Source: Acanthosepion esculentum (Eukaryota > Mollusca > Cephalopoda > Sepiida > Sepiidae). Taken from it: 64,000 bases of DNA. Every line of letters begins with the position of its first letter. The stretch's first letter is position 1. Of this stretch, positions 50,601 to 63,040 are shown one piece after another. Location: the NCBI GenBank assembly GCA_964036315.1, contig CAXIWW010000817.1:2205501-2269500 (forward strand). Reading direction: 5' to 3'. A program made the position numbers and the translations under genes. The notes beneath the pieces were generated by a model. The model saw only the letters and a list, made by a program, of their open reading frames with translations. It was not told where the DNA came from and made no database searches.

Positions 50601-53159
50601 AGATTTTAGACTGCGTCCAGCAGCATGGCCTCTGACCTGTTGGCTTCAGGTCCATATTTGAGCGTCTTGTGTAAGATGATACACTACGTCCAGCAGCCCT
50701 GCTTCTGATCTCTTGGTATCTTGTGTATATTTGAGCGTCTAATGTAAAAAGATATACTACGTCCAACAGCATGGCCTCTGATCGGTTGGTTTCCGGTCCA
50801 TATTTGAGCGTCTAATATAAGATTTTAGACTGCGTCCAGCAGTATGGCCTGTGACCTGTTGGCTTCCGGTGCATATTTCAGCGTTTTGTGTAAGATGATA
50901 CACTACGTCCAGCAGCCGTGATTCTGATCTGTTGGCTTCTGGTGGATATTTGAGCCTCTAATGTAAAAAGATAAACTACGTCCTGCAGCATGGCCTCTGA
51001 TCTGTTGGTTTCCGATCCATATTTGAGCGTCTAATGTAAGATATTACACTACGTCCAGCAGCATGGCTTCTGAACTCTTGGTTTCCGGTCCATATTTGAG
51101 CGTCTTGTGTAAGATGATACACAACGTCCAGCAGCCCTGTTTCTGATCTCTTGGTTTCTGGTGCATATTTGAGCGTCTAATGTAAAAAGATAATCTACGT
51201 ACAGCAGCATGGCCTCTGATCTGTTGGTTTCCTGTTCATATATGAGCGTCTAATGTAAGATTTTAGACTACGTCCAGCAGCATGGCCTCTGACCTGTTGG
51301 CTTCCGGTCCATATTTGAGCGTCTTCTGTAAGATGATACACTACGTCCAGCAGCCGTGATTCTGATCTGTTGGCTCCTGGTGGATATTTGAGCCTCTAAT
51401 GTAAAAAGATAAACTACGTCCAGCAGCATGGCCTCTGATCTGTTGGTTTCCGGTCCATATTTGAGCCTCTAATGTAAGATTTTAGACTACGACCAGCAGC
51501 ATGGCCTCTGATCTCTTGGCTTCCGGTCCATATTTGAGCGTCTTGTGTAATATGATACACTACGTCCAGCAGCCATGATTCTGATCTGTTGGTTTCTGGT
51601 GCATATTTGAGCGTCTAATGTAAAAAGATAAACTACGTCCAGCAGCATGGCCTCTGATCTGTTGGTTTCCCGACCATATTTGGGCGTCCAATGTAAGATT
51701 TTAGACTACGTCCAGCGGCATTGCCTCTGACCTGTTGGCTTCCGGTCCATATTTGAGCGTCTTGTGTGAGATTATACACTACGTCCAGCAGCCCTGTTTC
51801 AGATCTCTTGGTTTCTGGTGCATATTTGAGCGTCTAATGTAAAAAGATATACTACGACCAGCAGCGTGGCCTCTGATCTGTTGGTTTCCGGTCCATATTT
51901 GAGCGCGTAATGTAAGATTTTAGACTACGTCCAGCAGCATGGCCTCTGACCTGTTGGCTTCCGGACTATATCTGAGCGTCTTGTGTAAGATGATACACTA
52001 CGTCTAGGAGCCATGATTCTGATCTGTTGGTTTCTGGTGCATATTTAGCGTCTAATGTAAAAAGATAAACTACATCCAGCAGCATGGCCTCTGATCTGTT
52101 GGTTTCCGGTCCATATTTGAGCGTCTAATGTAAGATTTTAGACTACGTCCAGCAGCATGGCCTCTGAACTCTTGGTTTCCGGTCCGTATTTGAGCGTCTT
52201 GTCTATATGATACACAAAGTCCAGCAGCCCTGTTTATGATCTCTTGGTTTCTGGTGCATATTTGAGCGTCTAATGTAAAAAGATAATCTACGTCCAGCAG
52301 CATGGCCTCTGATCTGTTGGTTTCCGGTTCATATTTGAGCGTCTAATGTAAGATTTTAGATTACGTCCAGCAGCATGGCCTCTGACCTGTATGTTTCCGG
52401 TCGATATTTGAGCATCTTGTGTAAGATGATACACTACGTCCAGCAGCCATGATTCTGATCTGTTGGTTTCTGGTGCATATTTGAGCGTCTAATGTAAAAA
52501 GAGAAACTACGTCCAGCGGCATGGCCTCTGATCTGTTGGATTCCGCTCCATATTTGAGAGTCTAATGTAAGATTTTAGACTACGCCCAGCAGCATGGCCT
52601 CTGACCTCTTGGCTTCCGCTCCATATTTGAGCGTCTAATGTAAAAGTTAAACTACGTCCAGCAGCATGGCCTCTGATCTGTTGGTTTCCGGTTCATATTT
52701 GAGCGTCTTCTGTAAGATGATACACTACGTCCAGCAGCCCTGTTTCTGATCACTTTGTTTCTGGTGCGTATTTGACCGTCTAATGTAAAAGATAAACTAC
52801 GTCCAACAGCATGGCCTCTGATCTGTTGGTTTCCGGTGCATATTTGAGCCTCTAATGTAAGATTTTAGACTACGACCAGCAGCATGTCCTCTGACCTGTT
52901 GGCTTCCGGTCCATATTTGACCGTCTTGTGTAAGATGATACACTACGTCCAGCAGCCATGATTCTGATCTGTTGGTTTCTGGATCATATTTGAGCGTCTA
53001 ATGTAAAAAGATAAGCTACGTACAGCAGCATGGCATCTGATCTGTTGGTTTCCGGAACATATTTGAGCGTCCAATGTAAGATTTTAGACTACGTCCAGCC
53101 GCATTGCCTCTGACCTGTTGGCTTCAGGTCCATATTTGAGCGTCTTGTCTAAGATGATA

Positions 53160-54000
53160 CACTAGTCTAGCATCCATGATTCTGATCTGTTGGTTTCTTG
53201 TGCATATTTGACCGTTTAATGTAAAAAGATAAAGTACGTCCAGCAGCATGGCCTATGATCTGTTGGTTTTCGGTCCATATTTAAGCGTCTAATGTAAGAT
53301 TTTAGACTACGTCCAGCAGCATGGCCTCTGAACTTTTGGTTTCCGGTCCGTACTTGAGCCTCTTGTCTATATGATACACAACGTCCAGCAGCCCTGTTTC
53401 TGATCTCTTGGTTTATGGTGCATATTTGAGCGTCTAATGTAAAAAGATAAGCTACGTCCAGCAGCATGGCCTCTGATCTGTTGGTTTCCGGTTCATATTT
53501 GAGCGTCTAATATAAGATTTTAGACTACGTCCAGCAGCATAACCTCTGACCTGTTGGCTTCCGGTCCATATTTGAGCGTCTTGTGTAAGATGATACACTA
53601 CGTCCAGCAGCCCTGTTTCTGATCTCTTGGTTTCTGGTGCGTATTTGACCGTCTAATGTAAAAGATAAAATACGTCCAGCAGCATGGCCTCTGATCTGTT
53701 GGTTTCCGGTCCATATTTGAGCCTCTAATGTAAGATTTTTGACTACGACCAGCAGCATGTCCTCTGACCTGTTGGCTTCCGGTCCATATTTGAGCGTCTT
53801 GTGTAAGATTATACACTACGTCCAGCAGCCATGATTCTGATCTGTTGGTTTCTGGTGCATATTTGAGCGTCTAATGTAAAAAGATAAGCTACGTACAGCA
53901 GCATGGCCTCTGATCTGTTGGTTTCCGGTCCATATTTGTGCGTCTAATATAAGATTTTAGACTACGTCCAGCAGCATGGCCTCTGACCTGTTGGCTTCCG
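53160..54000 (+). repeat. B block shared with 55.57 kb and 58.99 kb
   Basis: The stretch with TCTAGCATCCATGATTCTG, then GTTTAATGTAAAAAGATAAA, then the GCGTATTTGACCGTC variant recurs at offsets of +2405 and then +3429 bp (33 and 47 monomers). This makes three copies of one higher-order block. Confidence 0.78.
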
Positions 54001-54999
54001 GACCATATTTGAGCGTCTTGTGTAAGATGATACACTACGTCTAGCAGCCATGATTCTGATCTGTTGGTTTCTGTTGCATATTTTAGCGTCTAATGTAAAA
54101 AGATAAACTACGACCAGCAGCATGGCCTCTGATCTGTTGGTTTCCGGTCCATATTTAAGCGTCTAATGTAAGATTTTAGACTACGTCCAGCAGCATGGCC
54201 TCTGAACTCTTGGTTTGCGGTCCGTACTTGAGCGTCTTGTCTATATGATACACAACGTCCAGCAGTCCTGTTTCTGATCTCTTGGTTTATGGTGCATATT
54301 TGAGCGTCTAATGTAAAAAGATAATCTACGTCCAGCAGCATGGCCTCTGATCTGTTGGTTTCCGGTTCATATTTGAGCGTCTAATATAAGATTTTAGACA
54401 ACGTCCAGCAGCATAGCCTCTGACCTGTTGGCTTCCGGTCCATATTTGAGCGTCTTGTGTAAGATGATACACTACGTCCAGCAGCCCTGTTTCTGATCTC
54501 TTGGTTTCTGGTGCATATTTGAGCGTCTAATGTAAAAAGATAAACTACGTCCAGCAGCATGGCCTCTGATCTGATGGTTTCCGGTCCATATTTGAGCGTC
54601 TAATATAAGATTTTAGACTACGCCCAGCAGCATAGACTCTGACCTGTTGGCTTCCGGTCCATATTTGAGCGTCTTGTGTAAGATGATACACTACGTCCAG
54701 CAGACCTGTTTCTGATCTCTTGGTATCTTGTGCATATTTGAGCGTCTAATGTAAAAAGATATACTACGTCCAGCAGCATGGCCTCTGATCTGTTGGTTTC
54801 CGGTCCATATTTGAGCGTCTATTACAAGATTTTAGACTACGTCCAGCAGCATAGCCTCTGACCTGTTGGCTACCGGTCCATATTTGAGCGTCTTGTCTAA
54901 GATGATACACTAGTCCAGCAGCCCTGTTTCTGATCTCTTGGTTTCTGGTGCATATTTGAGCGTCTAATGTAAAAAGATAAACTACGTCCAGCAGCATGG

Positions 55000-57900
55000 C
55001 CTCTGATCTGTTGGTTTCCGGTCCATATATGAGCGTCTAATATAAGATTTTAGACTACGTCCAGCAGCATACCCTCTGACCTGTTGGCTTCAGGTCCATA
55101 TTTGAGCGTCTTGTGTAAGATGATACACTACGTCCAGCAGCCCAGTTTCTGAACTCTTGGTATCTTGTGCATATTTGAGCGTCTAATGTAAAAAGATATA
55201 CTACGTTCAGCAGCATGGCCTCTGATCTGTTGTTTTCCGGTCCATATTTGAGCGTCTAATATAAGATTTTAGACAACGTCCAGCAGCATAGCCTCTGACC
55301 TGTTGGCTTCCGGTCCATATTTGAGCTCCTTGTGTAAGATGATACACTACGTCCAGCAGCCCTGTTTCTGATCTCTTGGTTTCTGGTGCATATTTGAGCG
55401 TCTAATGTAAAAAGATAAACTACGTCCAGCAGCATGGCCTTTGAACTGTTGGTTTCCGGTCCATATTTGAGCGTCTAATGTAAGATTTTAGACTACGTCC
55501 AGCAGCATGGCCTCTGATCTGTTGGCTTCCGGACCATATCTGAGCGTCTTGTGTAAGATTATACACTACGTCTAGCATCCATGATTCTGATCTGTTGGTT
55601 TCTTGTGCATATTTGACCGTTTATTGTAAAAAGATAAAGTACGTCCAGCAGCATGGCCTATGATCTGTTGGTTTCCGGTCCATATTTAAGCGTCTAATGT
55701 AAGATTTTAGACTACGTCCAGCAGCATGGCCTCTGAACTGTTGGTTTCCGGTCCGTACTTGAGCGTCTTGTCTATATGATACACAACGTCCAGCAGCCCT
55801 GTTTCTGATCTCTTGGTTTATGGTGCATATTTGAGCGTCTAATGTAAAAAGATAAGCTACGTCCAGCAGCATGGCCTCTGATCTGTTGGTTTCCGGTTCA
55901 TATTTGAGCGTCTAATATAAGATTTTAGACTACGTCCAGCAGCATAGCCTCTGACCTGTTGGCTTCCGGTCCATATTTGAGCGTCTTGTGTAAGATGATA
56001 CACTACGTCCAGCAGCCCTGTTTCTGATCTCTTGGTTTCTGGTGCGTATTTGACCGTCTAATGTAAAAGACAAAATACGTCCAGCAGCATGGCCTCTGAT
56101 CTGTTGGTTTCCGGTCCATATTTGAGCCTCTAATGTAAGATTTTTGACTACGACCAGCAGCATGTCCTCTGACCTGTTGGCTTCCGGTCCATATTTGAGC
56201 GTCTTGTGTAAGATTATACACTACGTCCAGCAGCCATGATTCTGATCTGTTGGTTTCTGGTGCATATTTGAGCGTCTAATGTAAAAAGATAAACTACGTA
56301 CAGCAGCATGGCCTCTGATCTGTTGGTTTCCGGTCCATATTTGTGCGTCTAATATAAGATTTTAGACTACGTGCAGCAGCATGGCCTCTGACCTGTTGGC
56401 TTCCGGACCATATCTGAGCGTCTTGTGTAAGATGATACACTACGTCTAGCAGCCATGATTCTGATCTGTTAGTTTCTGTTGCATATTTTAGCGTCTAATG
56501 TAAAAAGATAAACTACGACCAGCAGCATGGCCTCTGATCTGTTGGTTTCCGGTCCATATTTGTGCGTCTAATATAAGATTTTAGACTACGTCCAGCAGCA
56601 TAGCCTCTGACCTGTTGGCTTCCGGTCCATATTTGAGCGTCTTGTGTAAGATGATACACTACGTCCAGCAGCCCTGTTTCTGATCTCTTGGTATCTTGTG
56701 CATATTTGAGCGTCTAATGTAAAAAGATATACTAGGTCCAGCAGCATGGCCTCTGATCCCGTTGGCTTCCCGTCCATATTTGAGCGTCTTGTGTAAGATG
56801 ATACACTACGTCCAGGAGCCCTGTTTCTGATCTCTTGGTTTCTGGTGCATATTTGAGCGTCTAATGTAAAAAGATAAACTACGTCCAACAGCATGGCCTC
56901 TGATGTGTTGGTTTCCTGTCCATATTTGAGCGTCTAATGTAAGATTTTAGACTACATCCAGCAGCATGGCCTCTGACCTGTTGGCTTCCGGACCATATCT
57001 GAGCGTCTTGTGTAAGATGATACACTACGTCTAGCAGCCATGATTCTGATCTGTTGGTTTCTGTTGCATATTTTAGCGTCTAATGTAAAAAGATAAACTA
57101 CGACCAGCAGCATGGCCTCTGATCTGTTGGTTTCCGGTCCATATTTAAGCGTCTAATGTAAGATTTTAGACTACGTCCAGCAGCATGGCCTCTGAACTCT
57201 TGGTTTCCGGTCCGTACTTGAGCGTCTTGTCTATATGATACACAACGTCCAGCAGCCCTGTTTCTGATCTCTTGGTTTATGGTGAATATTTGAGCGTCTA
57301 ATGTAAAAAGATAATCTACGTCCAGCAGCATGGCCTCTGATCTGTTGGTTTCCGGTTCATATTTGAGCGTCTAATGTAAGATTTTAGACTACGTCCAGCA
57401 GCATGACCTCTGACCTGTTGGCTTCCGGTCCATACTTGAGCGTCTTCTGTAAGATTATACACTACGTCCAGCAGACCTGTTTCTGATCTCTTGTTTTCTG
57501 GTGCATATTTGAGCGTCTAATGTAAAAAGATAAACTACGACCAGCAGCATGGCTTCTGATCTGTTGGTTTCCGGTCCATATTTGGGTGTCTAATGCAAGA
57601 TTTTAATCTACGTCCAGCAGCATGGCCTCTGACCAGTTAGCTTCCGGTCCATATTTGAGCGTCTTGTGTAAGAAGTTACACTACGCCCAGCAGCCATGAT
57701 TTTGTTCTGTTGGTTTCTGGTGCATATTTGAGCGTCTAATGTAAAAAGATAAACTACGCCCAGCAGCATGGCCTCTGATCTGTTGGTTTCCGGTCCATAT
57801 TTGAGCGTCTAATGTAAGATTTTAGACTACGTCCAGCAGCATGGCCTCTGACCTGTTGGCTTCCGGTCCATATTTCAGCGTCTTGTGTAAGATTATACAC

Positions 57901-60900
57901 TACGTCCAGCAGCCTTGATTCTGATCTCTTGGTTTCTGGTGCATATTTGAGTGTCTAATGTAAAAAGATAAACGACGTCCAACAGCATGGTCTCTGATAT
58001 GTTGGTTTCCGGTCCATATATCAGCGTCTAATGTGAGATATTAGACTACGTCTAGCAGCATGGCCTCTGACCTATTGGCTTCCGGTCCATATTTGAGCTT
58101 CTTGTGTCAGATGATAGACAACATCCAGCAGCCATGATTTTGATCTCTTGGTGTCTGGTGCATATTTGAGCGTCTAATGTAAAAAGATAAACTACGTCCA
58201 GCAGCATGGCCTCTGATCTGTTGGTTTCCGGTCCATATTTGAGCGTCTAATATAAGATTTTATACTACGTCCAGCAGCATAGACTCTGACCTGTTGGCTT
58301 CCGGTCCATATTTGAGCGTCTTGTGTAAGATGATACACAACGTCCAGCAGCCCTGTTTCTGATCTCTTGGTATCTTGTGCATATTTGAGCGTCTAATGTA
58401 AAAAGATAAACTACTTCCAGCAGCATGGCCTCTGATCTGTTGGTTTCCGGTCCATATATGAGCGTCTAATATAAGATTTTAGACTACGTCCAGCAGCATA
58501 CCCTCTGACCTGTTGGCTTCAGGTCCATATTTGAGCGTCTTGTGTAAGATGATACACTACGTCCAGCAGCCCAGTTTCTGAACTCTTGGTATCTTGTGCA
58601 TATTTGAGCGTATAATGTAAAAAGATATACTACGTTCAGCAGCATGGCCTCTGATCTGTTGTTTTCCGGTCCATATTTGAGCGTCTAATATAAGATTTTA
58701 GACAACGTCCAGCAGCATAGCCTCTGACCTGTTGGCTTCCGGTCCATATTTGAGCGTCTTGTGTAAGATGATACACTACGTCCAGCAGCCCTGTTTCTGA
58801 TCTCTTGGTTTCTGGTGCATATTTGAGCGTCTAATGTAAAAAGATAAACTACGTCCAGCAGCATGGCCTTTGAACTGTTGGTTTCCGGTCCATATTTGAG
58901 CGTCTAATGTAAGATTTTTGACTACGTCCAGCAGCATGGCCTCTGATCTGTTGGCTTCCGGACCATATCTGAGCGTCTTGTGTAAGATTATACACTACGT
59001 CTAGCATCCATGATTCTGATCTGTTGGTTACTTGTGCATATTTGACCGTTTAATGTAAAAAGATAAAGTACGTCCAGCAGCATGGCCTATGATCTGTTGG
59101 TTTCCGGTCCATATTTAAGCGTCTAATGTAAGATTTTAGACTACGTCCAGCAGCATGGCCTCTGAACTGTTGGTTTCCGGTCCGTACTTGAGCGTCTTGT
59201 CTATATGATACACAACGTCCAGCAGCCCTGTTTCTGATCTCTTGGTTTATGGTGCATATTTGAGCGTCTAATGTAAAAAGATAACCTACGTCCAGCAGCA
59301 TGGCCTCTGATCTGTTGGTTTCCGGTTCATATTTGAGCGTCTAATATAAGATTTTAGACTACGTCCAGCAGCATAGCCTCTGACCTGTTGGCTTCCGGTC
59401 CATATTTGAGCGTCTTGTGTAAGATGATACACTACGTCCAGCAGCCCTGTTTCTGATCTCTTGGTTTCTGGTGCGTATTTGACCGTCTAATGTAAAAGAT
59501 AAAATACGTCCAGCAGCATGGCCTCTGATCTGTTGGTTTCCGGTCCATATTTGAGCCTCTAATGTAAGATTTTTGACTACGACCAGCAGCATGTCCTCTG
59601 ACCTGTTGGCTTCCGGTCCATATTTGAGCGTCTTGTGTAAGATTATACATTACGTCCAGCAGCCATGATTCTGATCTGTTGGTTTCTGGTGCATATTTGA
59701 GCGTCTAATGTAAAAAGATAAGCTACGTACAGCAGCATGGCCTCTAATCTGTTGGTTTCCGGTCCATATTTGTGCGTCTAATATAAGATTTTAGACTACG
59801 TCCAGCAGCATAGCCTCTGACCTGTTGGCTTCCGGTCCATATTTGAGCGTCTTGTGTAAGATGATACACTACGTCCAGCAGCCCTGTTTCTGATCTCTTG
59901 GTATCTTGTGCATATTTGAGCGTCTAATGTAAAAAGATATACTAGGTCCAGCAGCATGGCCTCTGATCCCGTTGGCTTCCCGTCCATATTTGAGCGTCTT
60001 GTGTAAGATGATACACTACGTCCAGGAGCCCTGTTTCTGATCTCTTGGTTTCTGGTGCATATTTGAGCGTCTAATGTAAAAAGATAAACTACGTCCAACA
60101 GCATGGCCTCTGATGTGTTGGTTTCCTGTCCATATTTGAGCGTCTAATGTAAGATTTTAGACTACATCCAGCAGCATGGCCTCTGACCTGTTGGCTTCCG
60201 GACCATATCTGAGCGTCTTGTGTAAGATGATACACTACGTCTAGCAGCCATGATTCTGATCTGTTGGTTTCTGTTGCATATTTTAGCGTCTAATGTAAAA
60301 AGATAAACTACGACCAGCAGCATGGCCTCTGATCTGTTGGTTTCCGGTCCATATTTAAGCGTCTAATGTAAGATTTTAGACTACGTCCAGCAGCATGGCC
60401 TCTGAACTCTTGGTTTCCGGTCCGTACTTGAGCGTCTTGTCTATATGATACACAACGTCCAGCAGCCCTGTTTCTGATCTCTTGGTTTATGGTGCATATT
60501 TGAGCGTCTAATGTAAAAAGATAATCTACGTCCAGCAGCATGGCCTCTGATCTGTTGGTTTCCGGTTCATATTTGAGCGTCTAATGTAAGATTTTAGACT
60601 ACGTCCAGCAGCATGACCTCTGACCTGTTGGCTTCCGGTCCATACTTGAGCGTCTTCTGTAAGATTATACACTACGTCCAGCAGACCTGTTTCTGATCTC
60701 TTGTTTTCTCGTGCATATTTGAGCGTCTAATGTAAAAAGATAAACTACGACCAGCAGCATGGCCTCTGATCTGTTGGTTTCCGGTCCATATTTGGGTGTC
60801 TAATGCAAGATTTTAATCTACGTCCAGCAGCATGACCTCTGACCAGTTAGCTTCCGGTCCATATTTGAGCGTCTTGTGTAAGAAGTTACACTACGCCCAG

Positions 60901-61410
60901 CAGCCATGATTTTGTTCTGTTGGTTTCTGGTGCATATTTGAGCGTCTAATGTAAAAAGATAAACTACGCCCAGCAGCATGGCCTCTGATCTGTTGGTTTC
61001 CGGTCCATATTTGAGCGTCTAATGTAAGATTTTAGACTACGTCCAGCAGCATGGCCTCTGACCTGTTGGCTTCCGGTCCATATTTCAGCGTCTTGTGTAA
61101 GATTATACACTACGTCCAGCAGCCTTGATTCTGATCTCTTGGTTTCTGGTGCATATTTGAGTGTCTAATGTAAAAAGATAAACGACGTCCAACAGCATGG
61201 CCTCTGATATGTTGGTTTCCGGTCCATATATCAGCGTCTAATGTGAGATATTAGACTACGTCTAGCAGCATGGCCTCTGACCTATTGGCTTCCGGTCCAT
61301 ATTTGAGCTTCTTGTGTCAGATGATAGACAACATCCAGCAGCCATGATTTTGATCTCTTGGTGTCTGGTGCATATTTGAGCGTCTAATGTAAAAAGATAA
61401 ACTACGACCA
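55000..61410 (+). repeat. 3.4-kb duplication in B, second copy one trimer shorter
   Basis: Left landmarks are offset by 3429 bp (GTCCATATATGAGCG at 55021 and 58450; CCCAGTTTCTGAACTC at 55141 and 58570). Right landmarks are offset by 3210 bp (CTATATGATA at 57231 and 60441; TTGTTTTCT at 57491 and 60701). The 219-bp change is exactly one trimer, lost from copy 2 at about 59.77 kb relative to 56.37-56.58 kb of copy 1. The copies are about 55000-58428 and 58429-61410. Confidence 0.85.
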
Positions 61411-63040
61411 GCAGCATGGCCTCTGAACTGTTGGTTTCCGGTCCATATATCAGCGTCTAATGTAAGATTTTAGACTACGTCCAGCAGCATGGCCTCTGAC
61501 CTGTTGGCTTCCGGTCCATATTTGAGCGTCTTGTGTAAGAGGATACACTACGTCCAGCAGCCCTGTTTCTGCTCTCTGGCTTCCTGGTGCATATTTGAGC
61601 GTCTAATGTAAAAAGATAAACTACGTCAAGCCACATGGCCTCTGATCTGTTGGTTTCCGGTCCATATTTGAGCGTACAATGTAAGATTTTAGACTACGTC
61701 CAGCAGCATGGCCTCTGACCTGTTGGTTTCCGGTCCGTACTTGAGCGTCTTGTCTATATGATACACAACGTCCAGCAGCCCTGTTTCTGATCTCTTGGTT
61801 TATGGTGCATATTTGAGCGTCTAATGTAAAAAGATAATCTACGTCCAGCAGCATGGCCTCTGATCTGTTGGTTTCCGGTTCATATTTGAGCGTCTAATGT
61901 AAGATTTTAGACTACGTCCAGCAGCATGACCTCTGACCTGTTGGCTTCCGGTCCATACTTGAGCGTCTTCTGTAAGATTATACACTACGTCCAGCAGACC
62001 TGTTTCTGATCTCTTGTTTTCTCGTGCATATTTGAGCGTCTAATGTAAAAAGATAAACTACGACCAGCAGCATGGCCTCTGATCTGTTGGTTTCCGGTCC
62101 ATATTTGGGTGTCTAATGCAAGATTTTAATCTACGTCCAGCAGCATGACCTCTGACCAGTTAGCTTCCGGTCCATATTTGAGCGTCTTGTGTAAGAAGTT
62201 ACACTACGCCCAGCAGCCATGATTTTGTTCTGTTGGTTTCTGGTGCATATTTGAGCGTCTAATGTAAAAAGATAAACTACGCCCAGCAGCATGGCCTCTG
62301 ATCTGTTGGTTTCCGGTCCATATTTGAGCGTCTAATGTAAGATTTTAGACTACGTCCAGCAGCATGGCCTCTGACCTGTTGGCTTCCGGTCCATATTTCA
62401 GCGTCTTGTGTAAGATTATACACTACGTCCAGCAGCCTTGATTCTGATCTCTTGGTTTCTGGTGCATATTTGAGTGTCTAATGTAAAAAGATAAACGACG
62501 TCCAACAGCATGGCCTCTGATATGTTGGTTTCCGGTCCATATATCAGCGTCTAATGTGAGATATTAGACTACGTCTAGCAGCATGGCCTCTGACCTATTG
62601 GCTTCCGGTCCATATTTGAGCTTCTTGTGTCAGATGATAGACAACATCCAGCAGCCATGATTTTGATCTCTTGGTGTCTGGTGCATATTTGAGCGTCTAA
62701 TGTAAAAAGATAAACTACGACCAGCAGCATGGCCTCTGAACTGTTGGTTTCCGGTCCATATATCAGCGTCTAATGTAAGATTTTAGACTACGTCCAGCAG
62801 CATGGCCTCTGACCTGTTGGCTTCCGGTCCATATTTGAGCGTCTTGTGTAAGAGGATACACTACGTCCAGCAGCCCTGTTTCTGCTCTCTGGCTTCCTGG
62901 TGCATATTTGAGCGTCTAATGTAAAAAGATAAACTACGTCAAGCCACATGGCCTCTGATCTGTTGGTTTCCGGTCCATATTTGAGCGTACAATGTAAGAT
63001 TTTAGACTACGTCCAGCAGCATGGCCTCTGACCTGTTGGC
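60415..63040 (+). repeat. 1313-bp tandem duplication in B
   Basis: The copies are about 60415-61727 and 61728-63040. The offset is 1313 bp, or six trimers less one base (the 72-bp m2 variant). Distinctive words such as TTGTTTTCTCGTGCATATTT, GACCAGTTAGCTTCC and AAGAAGTTACACTACGCCC are present in both copies, and the copies look almost identical. This is the most recent large duplication I see in the B arrays. Confidence 0.87.

Larger units (their letters stand above)
46630..61770 (+). repeat. Array-3-specific m2 variant family (72 bp)
   Basis: An m2 derivative with TATATGATACACAA in place of TAAGATGATACACTA, usually with GGTCCGTA instead of GGTCCATA, is found near 46661, 50308, 52203, 53369, 54241, 55772, 57231, 59211, 60441 and 61753. 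I did not see it in arrays 1 or 2. The distances between copies are close to whole multiples of 73 bp. Confidence 0.8.
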
